The position numbers and the translations under genes were made by a program. Positions 7,208-15,600 of a stretch of 64,000 bases of DNA are shown in pieces (the stretch's first letter is position 1; each line of letters opens with the position of its first letter). Where the stretch lies: positions 558,001-622,000 of the forward strand of contig NZ_CP039393.1 in NCBI RefSeq assembly GCF_004803695.1, read 5' to 3'. The DNA comes from Muribaculum gordoncarteri. Its GTDB lineage: Bacteria > Bacteroidota > Bacteroidia > Bacteroidales > Muribaculaceae. The notes under the pieces are model-generated. The model saw nothing but the letters and a program-made list of their open reading frames with translations, had not been told where the DNA came from and ran no database searches.

Positions 7208-8068
7208 ATGGAAGATTCCGTACTCTCAAAAGAATTGATAAAGGCGTTTCGTCCTATAGCGGAGATGAATAATGCCCGGTTTCGGCAAGTCAAAACGATG
7301 CTTGCCGGATTTATTGCTCTTCAGGAAAGAGATTTGAACTATATGGACGAGTATATGGATACTCTTTTTGATTTCATGGACCCGATGTCGGATACCGAGA
7401 TGCTTATGCGTCAATATTATGATTATATCGCTACATTTGATCCAAAGGAAGCTAAAGAACGTCTTAACAGCCTGGAAAATGACATGGGCTATATGACAAA
7501 AATTGTTTATGCCGCAGGATTGGTGGCTCAAAAGCTGCACAATGGTCAGACGGATAAAGGAGGAAACGATTACTTTGAATCTCATCTCCTGAAAGTAGCA
7601 TCATCCGGATACGATTGGAAAGAAAAAGTCGTAGGCTTTCTGCATGACGCTTCTGAGGATTACAATGTGACCGTAGAAGATGTTATGAATTTGCTTGATA
7701 AAGAAATATCGAGACTCCTGAATAATCCAATAGAAAATTGGTGGGAGGAAGACTGGTGGGAAGATTGGATGGAAGACATTGATAAATATCCATGCGAAAC
7801 AACACACGTCATAACCAATGAAGAGCGCGATGAAATAAAAACGGCATTGACCCTTCTCAACCATCATACCGCATCATCAAGAGAAGAATACATCAACCGT
7901 ATCTCAAGGAATTTTCTCGCTTTGAAAATCAAGCTACAGGATTTAGAGAGTAATATAGATATAAGCCGAATTCAAAAGCCGACGGAGAAAGATTATGCCC
8001 GTATTGAACGCTACAAGAAAGAATATCATATACTGATGGAAGCGTTAAGAAATCGCTTAAACATTTGA
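7208..8068 (+). CDS. HD-domain hydrolase related to SpoT/MESH1 (ppGpp hydrolase-like)
   Basis: 286 residues. Residues 95-165 show the H...HD...D pattern of SpoT/RelA-type hydrolases: AQKLHNGQTDKGG, YFESHLLKVA, GFLHDASEDY and then NVTVEDVM. The protein lacks a synthetase domain, so it resembles single-domain alarmone hydrolases, with extra helices on both sides. In other bacteria such enzymes cleave ppGpp or act as the neutralising half of toxic synthetases; no synthetase is seen here. It forms a tight pair with the AlbA_2 gene. The substrate is an inference. An acidic Trp-rich loop (about 178-194) is unusual. Confidence 0.7.
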   Translation: MEDSVLSKELIKAFRPIAEMNNARFRQVKTMLAGFIALQERDLNYMDEYMDTLFDFMDPMSDTEMLMRQYYDYIATFDPKEAKERLNSLENDMGYMTKIVYAAGLVAQKLHNGQTDKGGNDYFESHLLKVASSGYDWKEKVVGFLHDASEDYNVTVEDVMNLLDKEISRLLNNPIENWWEEDWWEDWMEDIDKYPCETTHVITNEERDEIKTALTLLNHHTASSREEYINRISRNFLALKIKLQDLESNIDISRIQKPTEKDYARIERYKKEYHILMEALRNRLNI

Positions 8069-8193
8069 GACGACTGTTGACTTTTTGTTAACAATGGTTA
8101 ATTGATAAAATATAATCCTCTGATTCTATGTAGTTTATGTGCGATTAGGGCAAATTCAGGCAAATATAGGCCTTGCAATCAAAGGATTTTCTT

Positions 8194-11004
8194 ATGAATG
8201 AATCTGAGTATAACGAACTGGAAAAGTTGCGAATTGAGAATGCCCGACTTAGGGCATTGCTGGCGAAGCATGGAATTGTTGTAGAAGAATCAACTTCGTC
8301 AGTAGTATCAACGCTATCCTTGGAGGAGAAGGTCATGCTGTTTCGCAGTTTGTTTCAGGGACGAGAGGATGTGTTTGCCCGTAGGTGGTTTAGTCCAACA
8401 ACTGGTAAAAGCGGTTATCAGCCGGTATGCGCTCGGGAATGGAATCGGCAATATTGCGATAAGAAAAAGTATAAATGTGCTGAATGTCCCAACCGCGAAT
8501 TCCAGCCGCTTGGATATAATGACATTTACCGGCATCTTGAAGGGAAAGACCCAAATGGACGTGATGTTGTAGGAGTTTATGCTATTTTAGAGGATAGTAC
8601 TTGCAGTTTTCTTTGTTGCGACTTCGATGACAAGAGTTGCGAGCATGGGTATCAAGATGATGTAAGAGCATATGTGTCTGTCTGTCGCGAGTGGGGCGTT
8701 CCGGCATATATCGAGCGATCTCGCTCCGGCAATGGCGCTCATGTCTGGATTTTGTTTGTCGAACCGATAAAAGCTCAGACGGCACGGCGATTGGGCAATG
8801 CAATCCTGACAGAGGCGATGGAGCGAGAGGGAAGAATGTCTTTCAAATCATACGACCGTTTCTTTCCCAACCAAGACCTTATGCCTACGGGCGGATTCGG
8901 CAACCTCGTTGCCTTGCCACTGCAAGGGAGAGCGCGTAAAGACGGTAACAGCGTGTTTGTGGATGATGACTTCATCCCCTTTACTGACCAATGGGAATAT
9001 CTGCAAGGAATGACGAAGATGACAGCCGCAGAGGTTGAGAAGTTAGTGGCGAGATATGACCGGGAGCCGCTTGGCGAACTGTCAAAGTCCAGCGAATCCG
9101 CACCATGGGAACGCCCGTTGCCAAAGCCTATGAATAAGGCTGATTTCCCTAATAGCATCACCATTATACGCTCATCCGGCATTTATATTCCGACAAAGGA
9201 TTTGTCTGCCAAAGCTATAAATCATCTTAAGCGTCTGGCAGCGTTCAAGAACCCTGAATTTTATGCGAAACTCGGAATGCGACTGCCTGTCTATAATCTT
9301 CCACGCATAATATCATGCTCGGAGATAACTGACGAATATCTCATTCTGCCAAGAGGTTGTGAAGATTCCGCCATGGATTTCCTCAGAGAAAATAATGTGG
9401 ACGTTGAGATTCAGGATAAGGCAAACCCGGGAATGCCTATTACGGTAGAGTTCAATGGACAGCTGTATCCTGAGCAAGAACAAGCGATTGTTGAACTTGC
9501 CCGGCATCGTTGTGGAACCCTGTATGCTACAACAGCCTTTGGCAAAACCGTTACCGCTGCCGCTATGATTGCACGAAAGGAGGTCAACACTCTGATATTG
9601 GTACATACCAAGGCATTGCTCGACCAATGGCGCGAACGTCTGTCGGAATACTTGATAACAGATTTTCAACCGGAGGAACAACCCAAAGGTCGTGGCCGGC
9701 GTAAGAAATTTCAACAATTCGGAGCATTATCATCTGCTGAGAACACTCTCAATGGCAAAATTGACATCGCTCTACTACAATCGTGCATTAATGACAATGA
9801 GGTAAAACCGTTTGTGCGCGAGTATGGCGTGGTGATAGTCGATGAGTGCCATCATGCCCCGGCGGTCAACTTTGAGCGCGTTCTCCGTGAGGTGAGCGCT
9901 CGTTATGTCTATGGACTTACCGCCACGCCAATACGCAAAGACGGCCACCAGCCGATCATCTTTATGCAATGCGGTGAAATCCGTTATACGTCCGATGCAA
10001 AAGCACAGTTGTCTAAACAATCATTCCGGCGACTTCTTATCCCGCGTTTTACTTCTCATCGCAATCTCAATGCCGATGGCAGCAACTACGCTCAGATTCT
10101 CGATGAGCTAACCGAAAACGAATCGCGAAATAAGCTCATACTGGATGATGTCGCTGCCAACCTCGCCGAAGGACGCACTCCGATAATTTTGACTGCTCGA
10201 ACGGCTCACGTTGATATCCTTACCGAACAATGTCGTAAGATCTGTCCGAATGTCATACGACTCGTAGGCAATGATTCAGCAAAAGCCAAGCGAGAGGTGA
10301 TGTCTCGACTGAACGATATTCCGGCAAACGAACTATTGATTATTGTCGCCACCGGCAAATACGTCGGAGAAGGTTTCGACCTTCCGCGGCTCGACACTCT
10401 GATGCTTGCCCTCCCTGTGTCATGGAAAGGACTTATTGCACAATACACTGGACGACTGCATCGCAACTATCCCGGTAAAAACGAAACCCGTATCTACGAC
10501 TACATCGACCTGCGCGTTCCGGTCTGTGACTCGATGTATCGTAAGCGTCTTCAAGGTTACAAAGCGGTAGGCTATTCCATCGCTGTCGCTAACGAAGGGC
10601 TGTTTGCCGAACCTACAACTGAGACCATCTTCGATGCGTCGGATTTTGAAAAACCATTCCATGACGATCTTGCATCAGCGAAACAAAGTATCGTAATTTC
10701 GACAATGCGTTTGCGCTGGAATAAGACACCACGAATCATCGACCTGCTCGCCGCCACCACACTACGCGGTATAAGTGTCACAATCGCCATCTCTGAAACA
10801 GGCCATCGAGAAACCGAACTTCAGGCGATGGGCTTCAACATCATTCACCGTCCGGAATGCAAGATGCAATGCGCCATCATAGACCAATGTATAGGGTGGT
10901 ACGGCAGCGTCAACCTCATCGGTCGTTCTCTTGCTGACACCAATGTTATACGGATGGCCTCATCTGATTTGGCGAATGCCTTAATGGATGCTTTGAGGCT
11001 GTGA
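8194..11004 (+). CDS. TOTE-type primase / SF2 helicase / PLD-like protein
   Basis: 936 residues from ATG 8194; an in-frame TTG at 8173 is less likely because the ATG has AAAGGA upstream. After a short coiled coil (1-30) comes a Zn-ribbon-like patch (CDKKKYKCAEC) and an archaeo-eukaryotic primase fold: catalytic CDFDD (about 143-147) and SGNGAHVWI (His about 183), with GGFGNLVALPLQ. Next is an SF2 helicase: TTAFGKT (about 444-450), DECHH (about 550), GLTATP and a motif VI region (YTGRLHR). The last 110 residues resemble a PLD domain, but the H of H-x-K reads Glu (ECKMQCAIID), so this site may be inactive. This domain order is that of the TOTE conflict systems, thought to act against invading DNA. 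No TOTE partner gene is next to it. Confidence 0.85.
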   Translation: MNESEYNELEKLRIENARLRALLAKHGIVVEESTSSVVSTLSLEEKVMLFRSLFQGREDVFARRWFSPTTGKSGYQPVCAREWNRQYCDKKKYKCAECPNREFQPLGYNDIYRHLEGKDPNGRDVVGVYAILEDSTCSFLCCDFDDKSCEHGYQDDVRAYVSVCREWGVPAYIERSRSGNGAHVWILFVEPIKAQTARRLGNAILTEAMEREGRMSFKSYDRFFPNQDLMPTGGFGNLVALPLQGRARKDGNSVFVDDDFIPFTDQWEYLQGMTKMTAAEVEKLVARYDREPLGELSKSSESAPWERPLPKPMNKADFPNSITIIRSSGIYIPTKDLSAKAINHLKRLAAFKNPEFYAKLGMRLPVYNLPRIISCSEITDEYLILPRGCEDSAMDFLRENNVDVEIQDKANPGMPITVEFNGQLYPEQEQAIVELARHRCGTLYATTAFGKTVTAAAMIARKEVNTLILVHTKALLDQWRERLSEYLITDFQPEEQPKGRGRRKKFQQFGALSSAENTLNGKIDIALLQSCINDNEVKPFVREYGVVIVDECHHAPAVNFERVLREVSARYVYGLTATPIRKDGHQPIIFMQCGEIRYTSDAKAQLSKQSFRRLLIPRFTSHRNLNADGSNYAQILDELTENESRNKLILDDVAANLAEGRTPIILTARTAHVDILTEQCRKICPNVIRLVGNDSAKAKREVMSRLNDIPANELLIIVATGKYVGEGFDLPRLDTLMLALPVSWKGLIAQYTGRLHRNYPGKNETRIYDYIDLRVPVCDSMYRKRLQGYKAVGYSIAVANEGLFAEPTTETIFDASDFEKPFHDDLASAKQSIVISTMRLRWNKTPRIIDLLAATTLRGISVTIAISETGHRETELQAMGFNIIHRPECKMQCAIIDQCIGWYGSVNLIGRSLADTNVIRMASSDLANALMDALRL
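10970..10989 (+). repeat. 20-bp direct repeat, copy 1 (partner 12638-12657)
   Basis: TGGCGAATGCCTTAAT then one variable base and GAT; 19 of 20 bases match 12638-12657. Both copies are read in the same frame, giving LANALMD near the C-terminus of the primase-helicase and MANALID at the start of the PLD-helicase. They bracket a 1.65-kb segment holding the hairpin-rich tract and the HTH gene. Confidence 0.8.
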
Positions 11005-11021
11005 AACTATAAGAAAACATG

Positions 11022-11131
11022 GGGACTGCGACTTCGGAGCGGTCCCAAGCCCCGGCACGGCAAGGTCATTTCGTGGTAACGGCAGAGTTACCCGAAATCC
11101 AAACGGTAACTGTTTGGACACCTTGCTGTGC
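11022..11131 (+). ncRNA. Candidate structured RNA: UUCG hairpin plus three-way junction
   Basis: Starts 18 bp past the primase-helicase stop. Hairpin 1: GGGACTGC (11022-11029) pairs with GCGGTCCC (11039-11046) around a C(TTCG)G cap. Then a three-way junction: P1 11055-11066 with 11120-11131 (GCAC-g-GCAAGGT / ACCTTGC-t-GTGC); P2 11068-11080 with 11087-11098 (ATTTCG, bulged T, GGTAAC / GTTACC-CGAAAT); P3 11099-11104 with 11112-11117 (CCAAAC / GTTTGG). The P3 loop repeats GGTAAC and could pair with GTTACC of P2, allowing a switch. A 12-bp direct repeat, CTATAAGAAAAC, lies at 11007-11018 and 11150-11161 on either side. Strand is assumed to be that of the neighbouring genes. No known RNA family recognised. 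Confidence 0.5.
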
Positions 11132-11439
11132 TCCAATGGGCACACTCTCCTATAAGAAAACCTGAATGGATTGCCTCTGTCGTAGTCCCTGTTCAGAGGC
11201 TGTGCAGATGTCGAGGGTAAAGATTTCGGATGGAACGATGCTGGAGACGGGGCTATATCTATTGTATATAGCGATATACATGTACAACCTTATGCTATAT
11301 CTGGCCAAAAATGTTTGGAGGGAATGAAAAATTATCCCTTACTTTGCAACGGCAACGACACGAAACGCCTCCGACGGGAGGCTCTCAAATCGGGTCGATG
11401 ATACGAGATGTCTCTTAATAATACTATGACACCCGACGG
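11132..11439. other. Non-coding stretch between RNA candidate and hairpin array
   Basis: No gene seen. It contains a perfect 7-bp hairpin (GCCTCTG 11173-11179 with CAGAGGC 11194-11200), an AT-rich tract with TATATAGC/GCTATAT words around 11250-11310, and a CCTCCGACGGGAGG hairpin near 11369-11382. The AT-rich part could hold a promoter or an unwinding region, but no clear TAnnTTTG box with a -33 partner was found. Confidence 0.4.
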
Positions 11440-12027
11440 TGATTGACTGTGGCCAACCACGAAGTGCTCGCGTGTGGGCTTGACCCACCGCAATCAGTCG
11501 CACAACTGAATCCCCGTCAAGTCACAATTGATTTTCAGCGCGATAGGCTCACGCCTATGCGTGGATGGTAAATGTTACCGCCCCTATGACCGTCGATTGC
11601 TGCCGCCCATGTTGTCCCACGGCAATTCAATCGACACTTCACCCAACTGATTATACACCTGTTTGATTGACCGGGTAAAGCATCAATCATTCAGTTGATT
11701 GCCTGCCTCGCCAAACAAGCGATTGAGTGACTGATTGGTTAGTCAGAACGTCAGTATCGCTAATGTCCAAAGTGGCAGAACTGCAACTGACTGATTGGCT
11801 AATCAGGCAGAATACCGCTCGCTTGATTGACTGAAGCCATACCCAATCAATCGCCCACCCAATCATCTGACTGCGCAGTTGCGCGATTAACCGGTTGATT
11901 GGTTGAAGACCTGATTAGTCAGCACTTCAACCAATCAGTCAATCGCCTGTGCAACCGACTGATTGAGTGGTCAGGCAGTTGCATATTCAGTTGAGTGAGC
12001 GGTCAAGCGATTAGACAACTGAATTAT
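11440..12027. repeat. Array of TGATTG/CAATCA words in successive hairpins
   Basis: TGATTG starts at 11440, 11664, 11696, 11732, 11792, 11824, 11896, 11960; CAATCA at 11491, 11684, 11844, 11860, 11932; CGATTG/CAATCG variants at 11594, 11628, 11720, 11848, 11940. Thirteen exact copies in about 520 bp is far above chance (about 0.25 expected). Many lie in hairpins: 11592-11635; 11728-11745; 11787-11810; a 13-bp perfect stem 11896-11908 with 11925-11937 inside outer arms 11883-11888 and 11941-11946; 11951-11982; 11986-11993 with 12016-12023. No open frame of note. It may be an array of binding sites, an origin, or a structured RNA. Confidence 0.8.
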
Positions 12028-12077
12028 CAACCGGATTTCATCTTCTTTGTAGATGGAGTCAGAACCCTCACGCCCTA

Positions 12078-12389
12078 ATGCAAAGTACCTCGCAAAATAT
12101 CAACCCATCAACTCTATTGTTCGTAGTGCCGGAAGAAGAATGGCGCAACCTCCATGCCACACTGGAGCAAATCATCGACCTCATCACCCGGCGCAACGCC
12201 GACGACTCCAGCAGCGAATGGATAGAATCCGAAGCTGCTCGAAAGCTCCTCGGCATATCCCCCAAGACGTGGCAGAACTACCGCGACCAACGCCTCATCC
12301 CCTTCTCGCAGATAGGCCGCAAAATCTACGTCAACCGCACCGACCTCGACGCTTTCCTCCGTAAGCATCGCATCGCGCCGAGAAAATAG
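12078..12389 (+). CDS. Excisionase-like helix-turn-helix protein (103 aa)
   Basis: Residues 45-95 form an HTH_17/excisionase-type winged helix: WIESEAARKLLGISPKTWQ, then YRDQRLIPFSQIGRKIYV and DLDAFLRKHRI. Small proteins of this type are common on Bacteroidetes conjugative elements and act as excisionases or regulators. It follows directly after the TGATTG array and precedes an inverted repeat that covers the promoter of the helicase-methylase operon. It is therefore the natural candidate to bind both. ATG 12078 is chosen over an overlapping out-of-frame reading from 12053, whose product is Pro/Arg-rich and unlike a protein. Confidence 0.8.
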   Translation: MQSTSQNINPSTLLFVVPEEEWRNLHATLEQIIDLITRRNADDSSSEWIESEAARKLLGISPKTWQNYRDQRLIPFSQIGRKIYVNRTDLDAFLRKHRIAPRK

Positions 12390-12414
12390 CAACCTGCGTA
12401 GCAACCTTCCCATT

Positions 12415-12450
12415 GGCAATCGGTTGTGTTTTACAGCATAACCGATTGCC
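12415..12450. promoter_or_regulatory. Inverted repeat overlapping the helicase operon promoter
   Basis: Perfect 11-bp arms GGCAATCGGTT (12415-12425) and AACCGATTGCC (12440-12450), 14-nt spacer. The right arm includes the -33 TTG of the downstream promoter. The arms carry CAATCG/CGATTG, variants of the word repeated in the 11440-12027 array. It could be an operator for the HTH protein, or a weak terminator for its gene; there is no T tract behind it. Confidence 0.6.
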
Positions 12451-12475
12451 ATCTCGAAAATTCTTTGTAACTTTG
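12446..12475 (+). promoter_or_regulatory. Promoter of the PLD-helicase/methylase operon
   Basis: TTG (12446-12448), 19-bp spacer, TAACTTTG (12468-12475). This leaves a leader of about 155 nt before ATG 12637; the leader contains a five-codon ORF (ATGGCCGAAACGGTTTAA, from 12504). Confidence 0.7.
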
Positions 12476-12636
12476 CATAAATAGCAACCATAAAAATCTG
12501 AATATGGCCGAAACGGTTTAAACCCTCAGGCAGCGATGCCGCCAAACCACTCAAATTCCGAAACTCCCAAGCAGTCGTTGCAGGCTCGGCCAGCCCTCAG
12601 ATAACTGCCACCGGAGTTTTAATTTTTTTCATAGAT

Positions 12637-15600
12637 ATGGCGAATGCCTTAATAGATAATTCCGAGCAGTTTAAGCTCGTCAAATATATTAAAGAGTTGG
12701 TCTCACGACCTGATTGTAATCATATTATGATTGCGACTGGTTATTGGGACTTACCCGGCACTGCTTTAGTCTATGAAGAACTTAAGGACTTTTTTTCAAG
12801 GGGTGGGAAACTTGACTTACTGATAGGTCAGGAGCCACAATTGCAATATTATCAAGCCTCTCGTGAGGCGCATCAATTCCCGGATTTCTATATTCAGAGA
12901 GATGTCGAATCTCTTACCGATGAGTATAAACCCATTGGTAAGCTGATTATTGATAATGCCTTGACAGAAGAGAATCCGGATGGAAAGTTTGAGATTCGTG
13001 TGTATGGTCAGGGGGAACATAAAGAATTCCTCCATGCTAAGTGTTACATTTTTCTTGGTAATGGATTAGGAACCGGTATTATCGGCAGCTCGAACTTTAC
13101 AGCAAAAGGTCTTCAGAGTAATGCGGAATTGAACTACCTTGAAGAAAATAGCAACTGCGTTACAGCAGATTTCACACTATATTCAAATACGAAATCTCAC
13201 AAAGCATGGTTTGAGGAGCTATGGCAGAACAGCGAATTATGGTCTGGCAAGTTTATTAAAAATATTCTTAAGCCATCACCTATCGGTGTAGAAATTGAGA
13301 AAGACAATGAGACTGAAAATCCTCTTACTCCTTACGATGTCTATATCAAGTATCTACAATTGCAATTTGGAGATATGGTAGATGCGAATACATCTGAAAT
13401 TCTTAAATCCTATTTGCCACCGTCATTCAATACTCTTGAATATCAGCTTGACGCGGTAAAACAATGCTTCTCGGTGATGAAACGATTTGGGGGTTTTATT
13501 CTTGGTGATGTTGTAGGACTTGGCAAAACTGTTGTAGGTGTATTGCTTATCCGTCATTTCCTTGAAAATGCCGAATCTCTCGGTCGCGCTCGTAAAGTGC
13601 TGATTGTAACTCCGCCAGCGATTAAGAAAGCATGGGAAAAGACAATCCAGGATTTTGACAATGATAATCCTCGTAATAATATTGGTCTATGTGTCGAATT
13701 TGTGACAACCGGAAGCATCGGTAAAATTACTGATGAATTGGAGGATGTCGATGATGTTGATGATAGTGACGAAATTGATAACATTGAGGTTGGGAACTAT
13801 GGTTTGGTACTAATTGACGAGAGCCACAATTTCCGCAACTCTGATACTCAAAAATACAAGGCGATTGATGACCTGATTGGCATTATCAATCCCACTCCCT
13901 ACGTTGCACTATTATCTGCAACTCCACAGAATAACTCGCCTAAAGATCTTTATAATCAAATACGCTTATTTCAACGCACACCCAACAACTCTAACTTGCC
14001 TAATGTCGAGGGTGGCAAGCTTGACTCTCTATTTAATGCGATGGAAAGACGCTTTAAAGAAGCACGAGCCATTTCTCAGGATACAGATGAGGGTAAAATT
14101 CAAGCACGCACTATTGTTAAGGAGGTCTCAGAAAAAATCCGAAACAGTGTCCTTAATGACCTCGTAGTTCGTCGTACCCGTACCGATATTAGAAATCTAT
14201 ATGGAGAAGATGCAGAATTACTGAAGTTCCCCACTGTCAAAGGGCCACATAAGCTCGAATATAAGATGGATGAGGAACTATCAAAGCTCTTTTCTGATAC
14301 CGTAGATGCCATATGTCCTCCTGCCTTAGGAGAGTCTTTTGACCCGAATAAACATATCGGCTTTTACCGTTATGCCGCAATTACACACTTCGTCGATGAG
14401 GGCAACAAGAAACTGTATGAGAAACGAAACCTTACGGTTGATAGCATTACGCAAAGACTTCAGCGTATTATGCGGATTCTATTGGTAAAGCGTCTGGAAA
14501 GCAGTCTTGCCGCATTCAAGAAGACGCTTGAAAATCTGAACCGATACAATGAGGTTATGATAGATATGCTCCAACACGACTGTGTATTTATATGTCCTGA
14601 TATAGATGTAAACAAATTGCACAACGAGTCCAAGGGTAATTTTGCCGCTTTCAAAACTGCGGTAGAAACTATCATAGCTCGTAAAGGTGGTAACAACAGG
14701 TGTTTTAAGTCCTCTGATTTTAAGGAATCGTATCTCGCAGACTTGCAAAATGACAAACTACTTATCGGTTCTTTACTTGAACGGTGGAGAGAAAACACGG
14801 AAGATCCAAAATTCGACCGGTTCAAGGACGCTATAAATCCCGAACTTTTCAATCCTGAAATTAATAATCCATCGGGAGCGAATAAACCTCGCTTAGTTAT
14901 ATTTACTGAAGCTATTGACACTCTCAAATCATTGGAGAGAGCATTGAAAGCTAAAGGTCATAAAGTTTTGAGTATTTCGGCAGGGAATCGGACTGAAAGA
15001 CAAGAAGAAATTGAAGCCAACTTCGATGCAAACTGTAAGCCGGATAAGCGTCGTGATGATTACGATGTTATCGTTACAACCGAAGTTCTTGCTGAGGGAG
15101 TGAATCTACACCGTTCTAATGTCATTCTCAATTATGATGCACCATGGAACGCGACACGTTTGATGCAGCGCATAGGTCGTGTGAACCGAATAGGCTCTAC
15201 TGAAAACTTTGTCCATGTATTCAACTTCTTCCCATCAGACGAAGGCAACAGTCAAATTCGTCTGATTGAAAAAGCATACGCTAAACTCCAGTCTTTCCAT
15301 GAGATGTTTGGCGAAGATAATAAGGTTTTCAGTGAGCGCGAAGAACTTGTTGAGCATGACCTGCAACATTTCGTTGATGGTGATGAATCTCCGTTTGGGC
15401 CATTTATCAAAGAACTGAAAGCATTTCGGGATAATTCATCGGAACGATATGATTATATCGCCTCCGTAGATGCTAACGGACTTGGAGGTGTTTTAGAGAT
15501 TCGTGATGAAAACGCTCATGGTTTTTTCGTATTCACAGACGACTCGCAAGAATTGATTTCAGTAGATGTAGAGAAAACTCAGGAAGATACTTCTTCTAAC

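Noticed and set aside
11440-12027. CRISPR array
   Set aside because: The repeated unit is only about 6-13 bp, in both orientations, with irregular spacing, and no cas gene is near.
11005-12077. Group II intron or retron in the hairpin-rich tract
   Set aside because: Some words (GGTAAC, GGACACC) recall group II introns, but no domain V hairpin and no reverse transcriptase gene is present. A retron also needs a reverse transcriptase.
12053-12364. ORF of 103 residues overlapping the HTH gene
   Set aside because: Pro/Arg/His-rich product, overlaps the clear HTH frame, and looks like a frame shadow.
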